Source: Echria macrotheca | Taxonomy: Eukaryota; Ascomycota; Sordariomycetes; Sordariales; Schizotheciaceae | Direction of reading: 5' to 3' | Assembly: GCA_030411725.1 (NCBI GenBank) | Contig: MU839844.1 | Span: 310,001 to 374,000 of the forward strand | DNA: 64,000 nucleotides | Part shown: piece after piece, positions 1 to 9,840 of the stretch | Layout of the letters: each line of letters opens with the position of its first letter | Position numbering within the stretch: position 1 is the stretch's first letter | Made by a program: the position numbers and the translations under genes | The notes under the pieces: model-generated | Database searches by the model: none | What the model was told of the DNA's origin: nothing | What the model saw: only the letters and a program-made list of their open reading frames with translations

Positions 1-215
1 AATTCGACCTGGATGGCTGTCCGGCTCCAGATGGCTTCGACCACCGTCACCTTTTCCTCAATGGTCTCGTTCGCATTCTTCAAAGCTCGATATGCCTGGA
101 TCAGACGCTTTCCATATCTGGCTCATTAGCGACGAAATGGAAGTAGGTCGGCGTCCTACTTGAGACAAAGATCGGCCGCGCCAACTGCCGCAAGAACGAG
201 CTCGACAGATGCCAT
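1..215 (-). CDS. HeLo-like / prion-inhibition N-terminal domain protein (partial, 5' end only)
   Basis: Exon 1 is 215-160 and exon 2 is 117-1, running off the window; a 42-nt intron (159-118) splices AA|A. The joined product begins MASVELVLAAVGAADLCLK and continues YGKRLIQAYRALKNANETI. The hydrophobic start followed by Ala/Asp-Leu-Cys and then a charged amphipathic helix is the usual opening of fungal HeLo, HeLo-like and 'prion inhibition and propagation' domains. In the family these are N-terminal membrane-active or signalling domains of cell-death proteins. That is family knowledge; here only about 58 residues are visible. The gene is divergent from the kinase gene at 502 with a shared spacer of about 290 bp. 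The start is chosen because the hydrophobic helix begins immediately after this ATG. What follows the domain cannot be seen. Confidence 0.6.
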
Positions 216-501
216 TCCGGGACAATCGAAGATTCTCGGCACGGGCGGAGCAAATCGAGTGACTGCTGCCTTCAGCTCGGAGGGGTAAGTGCACAGCCCC
301 GAATATCGGGAAGACGCGACCACTGAGATGCCTCCGGCCATGCATGTCTGCCTCAGGCAGTCAAAGGATCGCAAGGCTCTGGAAGTGGGGTGACCAAGAC
401 TCCCACTCCTCGTCGTCGCGACTCCAATTCAATCTTGTCAACTCCAATGCGCTCTATCGAGTCGACCTGTCCGCCGCCGTTGCCGATCGCATGCGTCGAC
501 A

Positions 502-3500
502 ATGCCCTCGGGGCCCGCCCGCGAGCCTGACCTCCCCGATCTCGTCCGCGACTCCAAAATCGAGACCAAGAGCGACAACAACAGCGTCTTCCACCATGTC
601 TTCTACGAGACGGGCCAGTCTGCGCGACAGCGCTTGGTCCGGAGAGAGGAGCAATGGGTGCGGGAGAGGGAGCTAGGCAGGGGCGCGTTTGGAACCGTCT
701 TCCTCGAGCGATGCACCAGCGCAGGCGGGGGGACGCTTCGGGCCGTCAAGGAGCTCCGCAAGTTCGTCACGGCCGGCCAGGAGCTCGACTACTTGATGGA
801 GCTCGAGGCTATCGTCAAGTTCTCGCATGCCGCCTACGCGCACTGCTTCGTGCGGTCCGGGGGCTGGTTTGAAATTGGGGACTCGATATTCATCGTGATG
901 GAATACCTCCCGTATGGGGACCTCCAGGCGTGTTTGAATAGCGCGCTCCCGGAGAGGGAGGCACGGCAAATCTGCCGCCAGGTTCTGGAGGGACTAGGCT
1001 ACATGCACGATAACGGGTTCGTGCATAGAGACCTAAAGCCAGGAGTATGTATACCGGACCACTCTACGGCACCGCTGACACGTGCAGAATATCATGGTCA
1101 AGGAACGAGGACCCAACTGGTGGGTCAAAATTGGCGACTTTGGAATATCAAAGCGGCGTCGAGGAGACGTCAGGAGCCTACAGACACATCTACACCGCGG
1201 CACGTTGGGGTACGCGGCACCCGAAGCCCTGGGAATTGGCGCAAACAGCACTTCCACCTCGTATACATCGGCTGTCGACATATGGTCCGTCGGCGCCCTC
1301 GTATACAAGATGCTCACCAACCAGCTCGCGTTCCATGATATTGGTGGTCTGTATATGTATGCCTGCGGACATCGAACATTTCCTTCCGCTATGGAGGATT
1401 GCAACGTATCCGAGGAGGCACGGGCTTTCGTCAAGAAGCTGATGGCCCCATCGTACCAAGACCGTCCGTCGGCCAAGACGGCCTTGGAGGACACGTGGAT
1501 ACTAACCACTCAGCCCAGCGGCCTCACTGGGAGTCACGACCAAGAGTACGTATACCTTCTGGCAGAAAGAACTGGCTGACAAGACAGATGTTCTATCCCC
1601 CAGCCGGCCCAAGCTGAGACTCCAGACGACACTGCGGCGACCGATGCATCAAAGGCTTGGAGTGACGCCGGCGAAACGACGGACCCCACCGATTTGACCA
1701 TCCGGCCAGCTAGGTCTCCAGTATACCAGCAGCCTACAGCCGAGGACTACGAAGACGACTCGGACGGCAATCGTCCCAATGCTGCTGACTCCAAGTCGTT
1801 AACATTGTTGAGGACGGCGCCGGTGGCGGACATGATGGCGAGTGCCGCCCAGAACACGGCCTTTCGACCACCTGTCCAGCCTTCAGTGGAGGTTGATGAT
1901 GACACTCCTGATCGCATTCCGAGTCCCGTGCCAGGGCCGCCGAGTCCTACAGGTGCGCATCCCAACTCAGACACGGAGGACGACGTGGATGTCTCAGATG
2001 ACGAGACGGACGCCTCTGGCTCGTCTTTTTGGACGGAGGAACTGGAGCGTCCGAAGAAAATGGTCGTCGGGGCGTTGGACGGACTTTCATGGCCGCACGA
2101 GTATTCGACTGCCAATGAGCCCGAGGAACTGTTTACTTGGCCCCTGCAAACGCGTACGATCCTGAGGACATGCGACATCTGCCACTTGCGAGTATTGTCG
2201 CCAACAGAGAGGGAAGAGCTAATGAACTGCGGGCATTATGTCTGCAGAACCTGCTTGTTTCAGCTTCTGATCCTTTACCTTTTGTCGCCCAAGTCGTTCC
2301 AGCAACTACTCTGCTGTGGAGAGGCCGACATATTACGTCACAGGGGGATTGTGGTCAGAGCCTACAAAGATCGAGCTCTCGCCTCTCTGATCAACATCGT
2401 ACTGTACGACTTTCGCCGCGGACAGTGGACCTGCAGCAGAGGTCATCCACCCAGAGGGGGTTCATTGACCGTCACGCGCACCGATATTCCTGTGTGGCAA
2501 CTGCAGACCAAGTGCTCCGGATGCGTCACACACACGAATCGGGAAATACAGCAGGACGCCGAGGAAGCAGCACTTGGAAAGGGGTATTTCTTCCATCAGA
2601 TCTGCGTCTTTTGCCGCGAGGAAACTGGAATCGTGTTGGGCGGGTGCAAGTGCGGGTGGATGAAACCGATATTTCGGCTGCTGCACGAAGTCTGCGTGCC
2701 CAGCAAGAACCTCGGCCGCGTGCTCTCGGTCGTCGAAACCTTGGAGAAGCTTTTAGGGGGCACTGTTATTGCATCTACCCCTTACCAGCCTGACGGGATA
2801 TCTCTAAACACGAACGAACCGGAAGCGAACCGTGCTTCAGAACCAGGTCCGCCAGCGACGGACTATCAATCTGTCGACGGTAATGACAAAACATGTGCCG
2901 TTTGCTATAGCTCTCTGTTATTTGCAACCCCAGCGACAGTAGCCGGGCGTTCGCGGGCTGCTCGGGGCGATTTCGGCTTGCTTGGCTCACTGCCCGGTCG
3001 CCGGGTGAGATGGTAGGTGGACTGCTGCGTATCAGGGATGGTAACTGACTAGAAGCAGTTTGTGCGGCGCAACGGTCTGTCGGGACTGCGGCAAGCCGGT
3101 TCTGGTTTGCGAATGCGACGACGAGGATTCACCTATCGACGATGAGGAGTATACCGAGGAGGAGGAGGAGGAGGAGAGTGATCCGGGGCCTCGTCGCGCA
3201 ATGCCACCACCACCCAGAAGATGGCCCCAACGGGACTCGGAGAGCGTAGTGGCGCGCAATAACGGGTACCTGGGTAAGGCGAGAAGCACTAGGGGTTTGC
3301 CGTCTGACCTTGTCTCCACGTGGGTACAGCAGGTCTCCGAGGCGCAGCGCCCGGTTACGCAGCGCCCGGTTGCCGGGGGAAGGCGAGTCGTCTCAGATGA
3401 GGAGGACGATGGATGGAGAAGAGAGGGAACCAGGAGAACGAGAAGGGGGCCTGTTGACACGCCCCGCACGGCTCGGCAGGCGAGGAATGACAATGTGTAC

Positions 3501-3506
3501 GCCTAA
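502..3506 (+). CDS. Serine/threonine protein kinase with Cys-rich, RING-like C-terminal region
   Basis: Exons are 502-1044, 1088-1545, 1588-3012 and 3059-3506 (957 aa). All three introns (43, 42, 46 nt) keep frame. The kinase domain spans about residues 50-330: glycine loop GRGAFGTV, AVKELRK, catalytic HRDLKP (split from NIMV by intron 1), DFGIS, YAAPEAL and VDIWSVGALVYKMLT. Every key catalytic residue is present, so the kinase looks active. After a low-complexity Ser/Thr/acidic linker come Cys pairs: CDICHLRV, CGHYVCRTC, CSGC, CVFC, CKCG, and finally CAVC with LCGATVCRDC, which is completed only after intron 3. This suggests one or more zinc-binding modules. The tail has an acidic run of Glu and basic-acidic repeats. 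The substrate is unknown. An in-frame upstream start cannot be excluded. The intron 3 donor was chosen because it restores a Cys codon and the frame. Confidence 0.75.
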
Positions 3507-3846
3507 GAGGGGCTGCACAGCTGGACATGGATAGGTAGACAGGTTCCAAGCGCCCGGATTAGATTTCTACATTCTTGGCCACTGTGACTGCACCCGGATA
3601 CCAATCTCTTGCCACCCACATTCCAGTGCATATCCCATGCCAATGAAACATGGAATCTGGGGACAATGAGTTCACGGGGTATCACATTGACCATTTCACC
3701 ATTTGGATCCCGCTGTCTTTGGTCATATTTGGAGCTTCTCCCAGGGCTTCACCGCCATTCCTTCCGTAAGTGCTGACTAATTTCAAAACCAGCAGCCGAA
3801 ATCAACCCCGCTCACAGCAAAATTGTCTTCCAGACAGGATAAAATC
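3507..3846. other. Intergenic spacer between kinase gene and DUF6604 gene
   Basis: Holds the kinase 3' flank and the promoter/leader of the next gene. No structured element, RNA gene or supported ORF was seen. Confidence 0.6.
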
Positions 3847-6405
3847 ATGGCACAGCTGACCAACACCTACCAGCAGTACAAAGCTGACACGAGAATCTTT
3901 GCCTCATGGCTCGCGACAACGGCCAAAGCCAACGGCTGGTCGAAACATGCAGATCCATCGCCAAGTTCCGACACGCCACTGCAGACAACAGGCGTTGAGA
4001 GAAAACAAGATGGCCGCAAAAAAGACGACAAGACCAACAAGGACACCGCCTCGGTCCCCAGGAACTACACAGTTCCCATAGAAGACTTCGTACCCATGGC
4101 CACGCTCCTCGCGACTAAAGGCAAATCCGCACGTCTACCTGCATCCTTGGCCAGCACCCTCGACCGTGTCATCCGCCTTCGAGAGGCATTTTCCCAGCTG
4201 CTCTATCAACGTGGTGCCGTCGAATCGGACGAGACCACAGCGAGGAACCACTCATACTTCGTCGACATCCTCAAGCAAGTCCGTGAAATCCTGGGAGGCG
4301 GCAACCAGAACGACAAAAGCTCGGAGAGCGCGGAAGCTTCGAGCCCTCTTGAGTCTCTCTCAACGGCCTTCGCAGCGCTTCACCTGTACGAGCCCCGCCA
4401 ATCATTCCTGGACGCCCCGGATGTCGCCGTTGCCGGACCTCAGTACGAAATTGCCGAGGACGAAGCCGGCCTGGAAGAGGATGCCCAGGTGGCGTTTGCC
4501 GCGCTGCTGCAGGATACCCTGATGCTCAGGGACCAGGTAAACAAGCTCTGGCGTGCGAGGTACATGCAACGGACCCTCCACCTCGCCGCCGCCGCCATTG
4601 CAACCAACACGGCCATCGATCTCGTGCGCAAGATGGAAGAGGAGGCCGCATCCGGTCTGAACCGGTTTGGTGGTGTTTCCAAGTTTCTGATCGACCACTA
4701 TCAGGCTGCCGCGTCTGTCGAAGGACTGGACCCGGAGCATAGAGTGGCAGATGGCGACGATATCAACGTTGATGCGTACGAGATTTCCAGGAGAACCATG
4801 TTCGAGGCATACCATCTGCTCGACCAGTTCCGCCAGGCCTGCTCTGATGCAGGGGCCGGGGGTATACCGCCGCTCTACAATGGACAGCCGTACGGATGGT
4901 ACGACGCGGACAAGGCTCAGAAGTGCCGCTCGACACGCGACAAGTATAACCGAGACGGCGCCGGATTCTCAGAGGTGCTTTCTGAGACGAGCATTCTGGC
5001 CTCACAGCTCAAATGGAGTAATGTCCAGGACGAATTCACCCGCGGCCTTCGGCTCATCATGGCCGATCCGGCCAGCCCGATTCCGTTCTGGACCATTTTT
5101 GCTGCCCAGCTATTCATCGACAACCTCGAGATTCTAGGAGGCAGCGGGTGGGGGTGTGTGTTTGCGGATGCCACCAATATCGGTCGGTGGACCACTCACC
5201 GTCTGGGACTCACCCTCGGCGAACTGGAAGGCAAGCCACGGCCGTCGGGGTGGCCTGTCAGAAATGACGGCAAACTCCGGAGGCTCAAGCAGGACGCCCA
5301 TTTCTTCCAGACAGAGGTCATCTCTAAATGTAAGCGGCGCATGCTACCGTCCATCGCCAGGCCGGAGAGCATCCTCCTCAAGCGCAATGCCGGTTTCGCA
5401 GGCGTCTGGTCACACCACCTCCTCACTCTCTTCCACACGACTGGCATTGACTTTTCTAACGCCTGGGGGGCGATATTCGCCATGGCCCAGCTCAACACGG
5501 CGGTTATGCGACTCTCGTTCGAGCAGACCCGCCGACGTCCCGAGGTCATGTGGACGGACATGCTCATCATGGAGCATATGCAGGGTGGTGCCCAGCGTTT
5601 CTGGGTCGGCTCGCCGCCGAAACACAACGCCGACTTCTGGAAGCACTGGTGTCTCTGCCAGGGCGTTTCGCTGTCCGAGTTCAATGCGGCCAATGGCATC
5701 ATGCCCATCCCCAAAGTCGACAACGCCAACGTCCGCAAGGGACTCGTCCAACTAGCACCGGCCTGCCTGCTGTTCCGGGGCCGTCTGGGCACCGACGCGG
5801 CCGGTCACGCCGCCCGGATCAACATGGCTCTGGAGGATATCCATAAGATTGTAGGCGAAGGCGAGTGGATCGAGACCGAACCAGCCCCTGGGAACGTGTT
5901 CGAGATGGTGCACGAGTACGATACCGTGGCGAGCCGACCGTTCCGTCGTCGGGGTGACTCGAATAACAGAAAGCGCGGTCGCCGTCGACCCAACGCGAGC
6001 GGCCGCACCGACGACCACCTGACCCTCTCGCCGGCGGATCTGATCGGCACACTGGCGAACACGCTGCACGGGGAGATGGCCGAGCTGCACTTTGACTACT
6101 TCTCGCTGCACGACAAGTGCTGGCGCCTCCTGCGCGACTTCAAGCGCATCATGGACGCGCTGTTCCGGAAGGCGTGCGAGGGCAGGCCTGACTATGTCGA
6201 GTCGGAGGATCAGCTGCCCGTCTTGGTGGGGATCGTTTTTCGCGCGGCGGCGGGGAAGGCGCCCGGCTTGCCGGTGGTGGAGCGGTTGGAGCTTTTGGAT
6301 GCTGTAAGGGAGGGGCTGCGGTGGCTTCTGGATCGGGGGATGAATGAGCTTGTTGTTTCGGAGTTGAGGAAGTTGGGGGTGCCTATGGATCTGGAGTTTG
6401 AGTAG
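3847..6405 (+). CDS. DUF6604-domain protein, single exon
   Basis: An uninterrupted 852-aa reading frame. The ATG at 3847 (MAQLTNTYQQYKADTRIFAS) is chosen over upstream in-frame codons because the Tyr-x-x-Tyr-Lys-x-Asp-Thr...Trp-Leu-Ala-x-Thr-Ala-Lys start is the conserved beginning of fungal DUF6604 proteins. The N-terminal 250-300 residues form that domain and the rest is mostly helical. A basic patch (RKRGRRRP) lies near residue 715. No signal peptide or membrane segment is visible. The molecular function of DUF6604 is not established. Such proteins are frequent in gene-rich accessory and incompatibility-type regions of Pezizomycotina, which fits the HET genes nearby. The family call is from recognition of the N-terminal pattern and was not verified by search. 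Confidence 0.75.
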   Translation: MAQLTNTYQQYKADTRIFASWLATTAKANGWSKHADPSPSSDTPLQTTGVERKQDGRKKDDKTNKDTASVPRNYTVPIEDFVPMATLLATKGKSARLPASLASTLDRVIRLREAFSQLLYQRGAVESDETTARNHSYFVDILKQVREILGGGNQNDKSSESAEASSPLESLSTAFAALHLYEPRQSFLDAPDVAVAGPQYEIAEDEAGLEEDAQVAFAALLQDTLMLRDQVNKLWRARYMQRTLHLAAAAIATNTAIDLVRKMEEEAASGLNRFGGVSKFLIDHYQAAASVEGLDPEHRVADGDDINVDAYEISRRTMFEAYHLLDQFRQACSDAGAGGIPPLYNGQPYGWYDADKAQKCRSTRDKYNRDGAGFSEVLSETSILASQLKWSNVQDEFTRGLRLIMADPASPIPFWTIFAAQLFIDNLEILGGSGWGCVFADATNIGRWTTHRLGLTLGELEGKPRPSGWPVRNDGKLRRLKQDAHFFQTEVISKCKRRMLPSIARPESILLKRNAGFAGVWSHHLLTLFHTTGIDFSNAWGAIFAMAQLNTAVMRLSFEQTRRRPEVMWTDMLIMEHMQGGAQRFWVGSPPKHNADFWKHWCLCQGVSLSEFNAANGIMPIPKVDNANVRKGLVQLAPACLLFRGRLGTDAAGHAARINMALEDIHKIVGEGEWIETEPAPGNVFEMVHEYDTVASRPFRRRGDSNNRKRGRRRPNASGRTDDHLTLSPADLIGTLANTLHGEMAELHFDYFSLHDKCWRLLRDFKRIMDALFRKACEGRPDYVESEDQLPVLVGIVFRAAAGKAPGLPVVERLELLDAVREGLRWLLDRGMNELVVSELRKLGVPMDLEFE

Positions 6406-7090
6406 GGAGGGATGATGGGGCTGGGGGATATAGGGTGGGTTGTGAGAATGTAGGATCTGTGATATCCGAGGTGGGAGTGGGACTTGTTCAGGGAGATATA
6501 TATGTAATGTTCGGTTTTGGTCCCACCGAATCCCATTTACCGATCAGTTGGGGAGCGCTACATAGGGAAAACGGTGATTTCTTTCCAGAGGATAGTGGAT
6601 GCGGTTTCAGAATAGAGATGGATTGGTGGTATGGATGAAGCTTCCAAGCTAGATGCAGGACGCGGTACGCGAGGTAGGCAGCCTCCGTAGAGTGGGTCAT
6701 CGGAGAGAGGGGTGTTAGTGAGAGGATACCTCAGCGTTCGCAAGCAGTGCTAGACAGTCGCTGTTTGGTGATCAATTGCCTCCGAGTGCTTTCACGTAGC
6801 CGTGCCCCGCCGGGTTGGTCAATCGGTCGTGTACCCCCTATCAGGTTCTGGAACCGGTGTTGATCTTTGAAACGGATGCTACGTACAGAATAGGGGCAAA
6901 CCTGGATCCTGGAATTAGGTGCTCAGTCTGCGGGGAATGCAGATACAGTGCGCCTGTAGCAGTGATAAAAAAAAGCAGAAACCGCACCACAAGAAGGAAA
7001 CACACGGGAATAATGAACCATGCTCCATGCACTAGCGGCGGGCCGGCATAAAAAGGGGTATGTGGGGTGATAAAAAAACACAAAAAGAAT
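6406..7090. other. Intergenic region upstream of tRNA-Tyr
   Basis: About 680 bp with only short overlapping ORFs on both strands and none with a recognisable domain. It includes the 3' flank of the DUF6604 gene. Nothing else was seen. Confidence 0.5.
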
Positions 7091-7181
7091 TCCCCTCGAC
7101 CGGAATCGAGCCGGTGACCTTTCGGTATACAATTTTGAACCAATTACAGCCGAACGTGATAGCCAACTACACCACAAGGGG
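7091..7181 (-). tRNA. tRNA-Tyr (anticodon GTA) with a 17-nt intron
   Basis: Read on the minus strand, a 7-bp acceptor stem (CCCCTTG with CGAGGGG, one T-G pair) closes with discriminator A. A D-arm contains AGTTGGCT. A perfect 5-bp anticodon stem (TTCGG/CCGAA) flanks a loop with C32-T33-GTA-A37. A T-arm ACCGG/CCGGT follows. The loop is interrupted after position 37 by about 17 nt, the canonical intron site, leaving a 74-nt mature molecule. C1-G72 is the eukaryotic tyrosine identity pair and fungal tRNA-Tyr genes normally carry an intron, so anticodon and context agree. The T-loop starts with C rather than T at position 54, a small departure from the consensus B box. Confidence 0.9.
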
Positions 7182-7242
7182 TTTTGATTTGTGAGTGACA
7201 GGGGCCCTATCGCGTTTCCTATTCCCCGCTCGTCACTTGACA

Positions 7243-7602
7243 TACCGCATACTCTCGCGAATAAGGGTTTACTCCACTTTTCTGGTCCCTACCTGCTAGA
7301 GCCAATAACACCAGGCGCTGGAAGCCTCTGAGCAGGTCACCCCAGGAAACCCGCATTTCAGTCCAGTTAAATCGTTTCCAGCGCTCCAGGGAGCTGGCAA
7401 AAGGCTTTAAGCTAACGACGGGAGCGCTGGGGGAGCGCTGGGGAGCCCTACAACGGCAACTGAAGTGGTTGGCTGGAATGATGATGCGAGATTGTGAAGT
7501 GTGCTTGGCCTGCTCAGAGGCTTCCAGTGCCTGGTGTTATTGGCTCTAGCAGGTAGGGACCAGAAAAGTGGAGTAAACCCTTATTCGCGAGAGTATGCGG
7601 TA
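7243..7602. mobile_element. MITE-like foldback element with 94-bp terminal inverted repeats and TA flanks
   Basis: The left arm 7243-7336 and right arm 7509-7602 are reverse complements over 94 bp with one mismatch that I can see (CAGGCGCTGG against CAGGCACTGG). Both arms begin with TA, consistent with the TA target duplication of the Tc1/mariner superfamily; excluding TA the element is 356 bp. The 172-bp centre contains repeated GGGAGCGCTGGGG-type segments and no ORF. The element is non-autonomous. The near-perfect arms suggest a young insertion with little repeat-induced mutation. It lies between tRNA-Tyr and HET gene 1, with its right end 107 bp before that start codon. Confidence 0.85.
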
Positions 7603-7708
7603 GCCTGCACAGCCGCAGCTGTAGCCTGTTGATCACCAGAACTGCAAACGCGCGCAAGGCTCGGTTGAGAATCAACTGTCGCAACGCAACTCAACCGTCC
7701 CTTCTTCA

Positions 7709-9553
7709 ATGTGGGATACAATGGATAAACCGACAGAGGCATACACCTACGAACCACTCCCTCCTCCTTCTCAAGGGCGCACCATCCGCCTGCTGGTCCT
7801 CGACGTGTTGACCGATGAAGCCGACGACGAGAATGCCCCCCTCACCGCCTCCATCGAGACGCACCCTCTCGCCTCAGCACCACCCTACGACGCCATCTCG
7901 TACGTCTGGGGCGACGACCCCCTCGACGCCTGGTTACCACTCACCATAGCGTGCCGGGGCAAGTTTTCCACCGTGCCGATCTCGCCGAACCTGGACTGGG
8001 CCCTGCGCCGAAGCCGTTCCCATGTCCGCGGGACATCGTCTCGGATCTGGATCTGGGCCGACGCCGTTTGCATCAACCAGACGGATATCGCCGAGCGCAG
8101 CGCACAGGTTGCCTTCATGGGCGCCATCTTCTCCTCGGCGCGGCGCGTGTTCGTCTGCGTAGGTGATCCGCCGACCGAGAAGGCCGACGCCGCGGTTGCG
8201 AAACTCGTCAAGGTCGCAACCTTCTTGCAGAATGCAGAACCGGATGAAGCCGGCGAACAGGCCAGGATAACCGCCGATGTTCTCCTCCACAGCCGAGTGT
8301 CGTGGTGGACCGCGCTGAACGAGTTCCTGTGCCGCCCCTGGTTCAAGCGCGTCTGGGTCATCCAAGAGGTCGGCCTCGCCAAAGATCCGCTGGTGCTGTA
8401 CGGTCGCAAGTCATTTGGGTATCGCGAGACGATGCGGACCGTGAGCTGGGCGGGCACCCAGGAACTGATGCTGTACGGGCTTGCAAACCTCCTCATCCAT
8501 TCCGAATGGCCCGACTGGACCCTCACGAAAAGCGAGAGAACGTTTTATGACCTGCTTGATCACGGCTCCATGCTCTCATGTCGGGATCCACGGGACCGCG
8601 TGTATGCTTTCCTCGGACACCCGCTGGCGCGCAGACAAGACTCCTCCTGCGAAGAAGACCGCCCGATCATCATCCCAGATTACTCAAAAAGTCTGGGTGA
8701 GCTGTACCTTGAGGTTACTGAGCTTTGTCTGAGGATGGTCGGTCTGCGTGCGCTCGTCGCGGTGGAGCACACCGAGAAGAGCCTCGTGGATGGCTATCCG
8801 TCGTGGGTGACGCGCTGGCACATCAACAACAAGCGAAACAACATCTTGCATCTGCCCAAGCAGCTGTTTGCTGCCGGTGGTCCAGATCATACCGCCTGTG
8901 TGCCGCATATCGAGGGCGCATTGCTCAGGCTCAGCGGTGCCATCGCCGATACGCTCTGGAGGTGCTTCCAGATCCAGCTGACCGGTATCGACAGCCCCCT
9001 CAGCGTCAACAGCCCCTTCGGCATCTCTTTTCTGAATAATGCAAGAGACCCGGCCACGTATGTGGGCTTGGTCGATATGACTGCTCTGCTAACCAGCGAG
9101 AACACGCTGCGTATGTATCGAGATGCCCCTACCCTCATCGAAGCGCTGGCCGTGACGTTGTGTGGCGGGATACCCAGAGACTTGAGCTCGCAGATACCCG
9201 TCCAGGGCTTGCTCCAGCTCATGTCTCCCAGCGCCATGCGTAGGCTGCAGCTGGACCCTACGACTCTCGGGTCCACAAGCGTGCTTATGTATCTTCGCCT
9301 TTTGGCGGGCAAATGCTACGGACGAGTGTTTGCGGTAACGGAAATGGGTCGTTATTGTCTGGTTCCACGGCTTGCGAGGCCGGGGGACGAGGTGTGTGTT
9401 ATCCGGGGGATTGACGTGCCGTTTATTACACGGACCGACGGAACACGCCGCGTGCTCATCGAGGAGGCGTATGTGCATGGACTGATGCAGGAAGAGGCCA
9501 TGGATATGATTGCTAAGGGGAAGCTGGTAGAGCAAGAGCTCACCATCCAGTAG
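7709..9553 (+). CDS. Heterokaryon incompatibility (HET) domain protein 1
   Basis: A single-exon 614-aa protein. The HET domain (PF06985 type) occupies about residues 60-230 with its three signature blocks: YDAISYVWGD near residue 61, IWADAVCINQTDIAERSAQV near 115, and RPWFKRVWVIQEVGLA near 210. HET domains trigger programmed cell death when different fungal individuals fuse, and recent family work links them to TIR-like folds. The C-terminal 380 residues carry the usual variable region and no clear repeat domain (no WD40, ankyrin or NACHT pattern seen). A second ATG lies five codons downstream (7721). The gene is intact. Its promoter contains the MITE at 7243-7602, which may alter its expression. 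Confidence 0.93.
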   Translation: MWDTMDKPTEAYTYEPLPPPSQGRTIRLLVLDVLTDEADDENAPLTASIETHPLASAPPYDAISYVWGDDPLDAWLPLTIACRGKFSTVPISPNLDWALRRSRSHVRGTSSRIWIWADAVCINQTDIAERSAQVAFMGAIFSSARRVFVCVGDPPTEKADAAVAKLVKVATFLQNAEPDEAGEQARITADVLLHSRVSWWTALNEFLCRPWFKRVWVIQEVGLAKDPLVLYGRKSFGYRETMRTVSWAGTQELMLYGLANLLIHSEWPDWTLTKSERTFYDLLDHGSMLSCRDPRDRVYAFLGHPLARRQDSSCEEDRPIIIPDYSKSLGELYLEVTELCLRMVGLRALVAVEHTEKSLVDGYPSWVTRWHINNKRNNILHLPKQLFAAGGPDHTACVPHIEGALLRLSGAIADTLWRCFQIQLTGIDSPLSVNSPFGISFLNNARDPATYVGLVDMTALLTSENTLRMYRDAPTLIEALAVTLCGGIPRDLSSQIPVQGLLQLMSPSAMRRLQLDPTTLGSTSVLMYLRLLAGKCYGRVFAVTEMGRYCLVPRLARPGDEVCVIRGIDVPFITRTDGTRRVLIEEAYVHGLMQEEAMDMIAKGKLVEQELTIQ

Positions 9554-9840
9554 CACCGTGTCCATCTTGCAAAGTTGCTGCAAGACTCTCCTACCTGGGA
9601 CGAGATGTGCGGCGGTGGCGTTTTGTTTGTGTGGGCGCCGATTGTGTGATGAAGTCGGAGAGATTGAGGGCTCCCAGAAAGCCAACAAGTCACGGCTTTA
9701 TCATGCGTCTGCGGCAGGGGACGCTCTTTCCTTCTTTGCCCGGGTCACTCCACATCAGGCTGGATGTGACAGCACACCCTAATATGGCGGGGTGTATACT
9801 GAGCAGCCATACATTCGAATACAATCGGTCAGATCATAAC

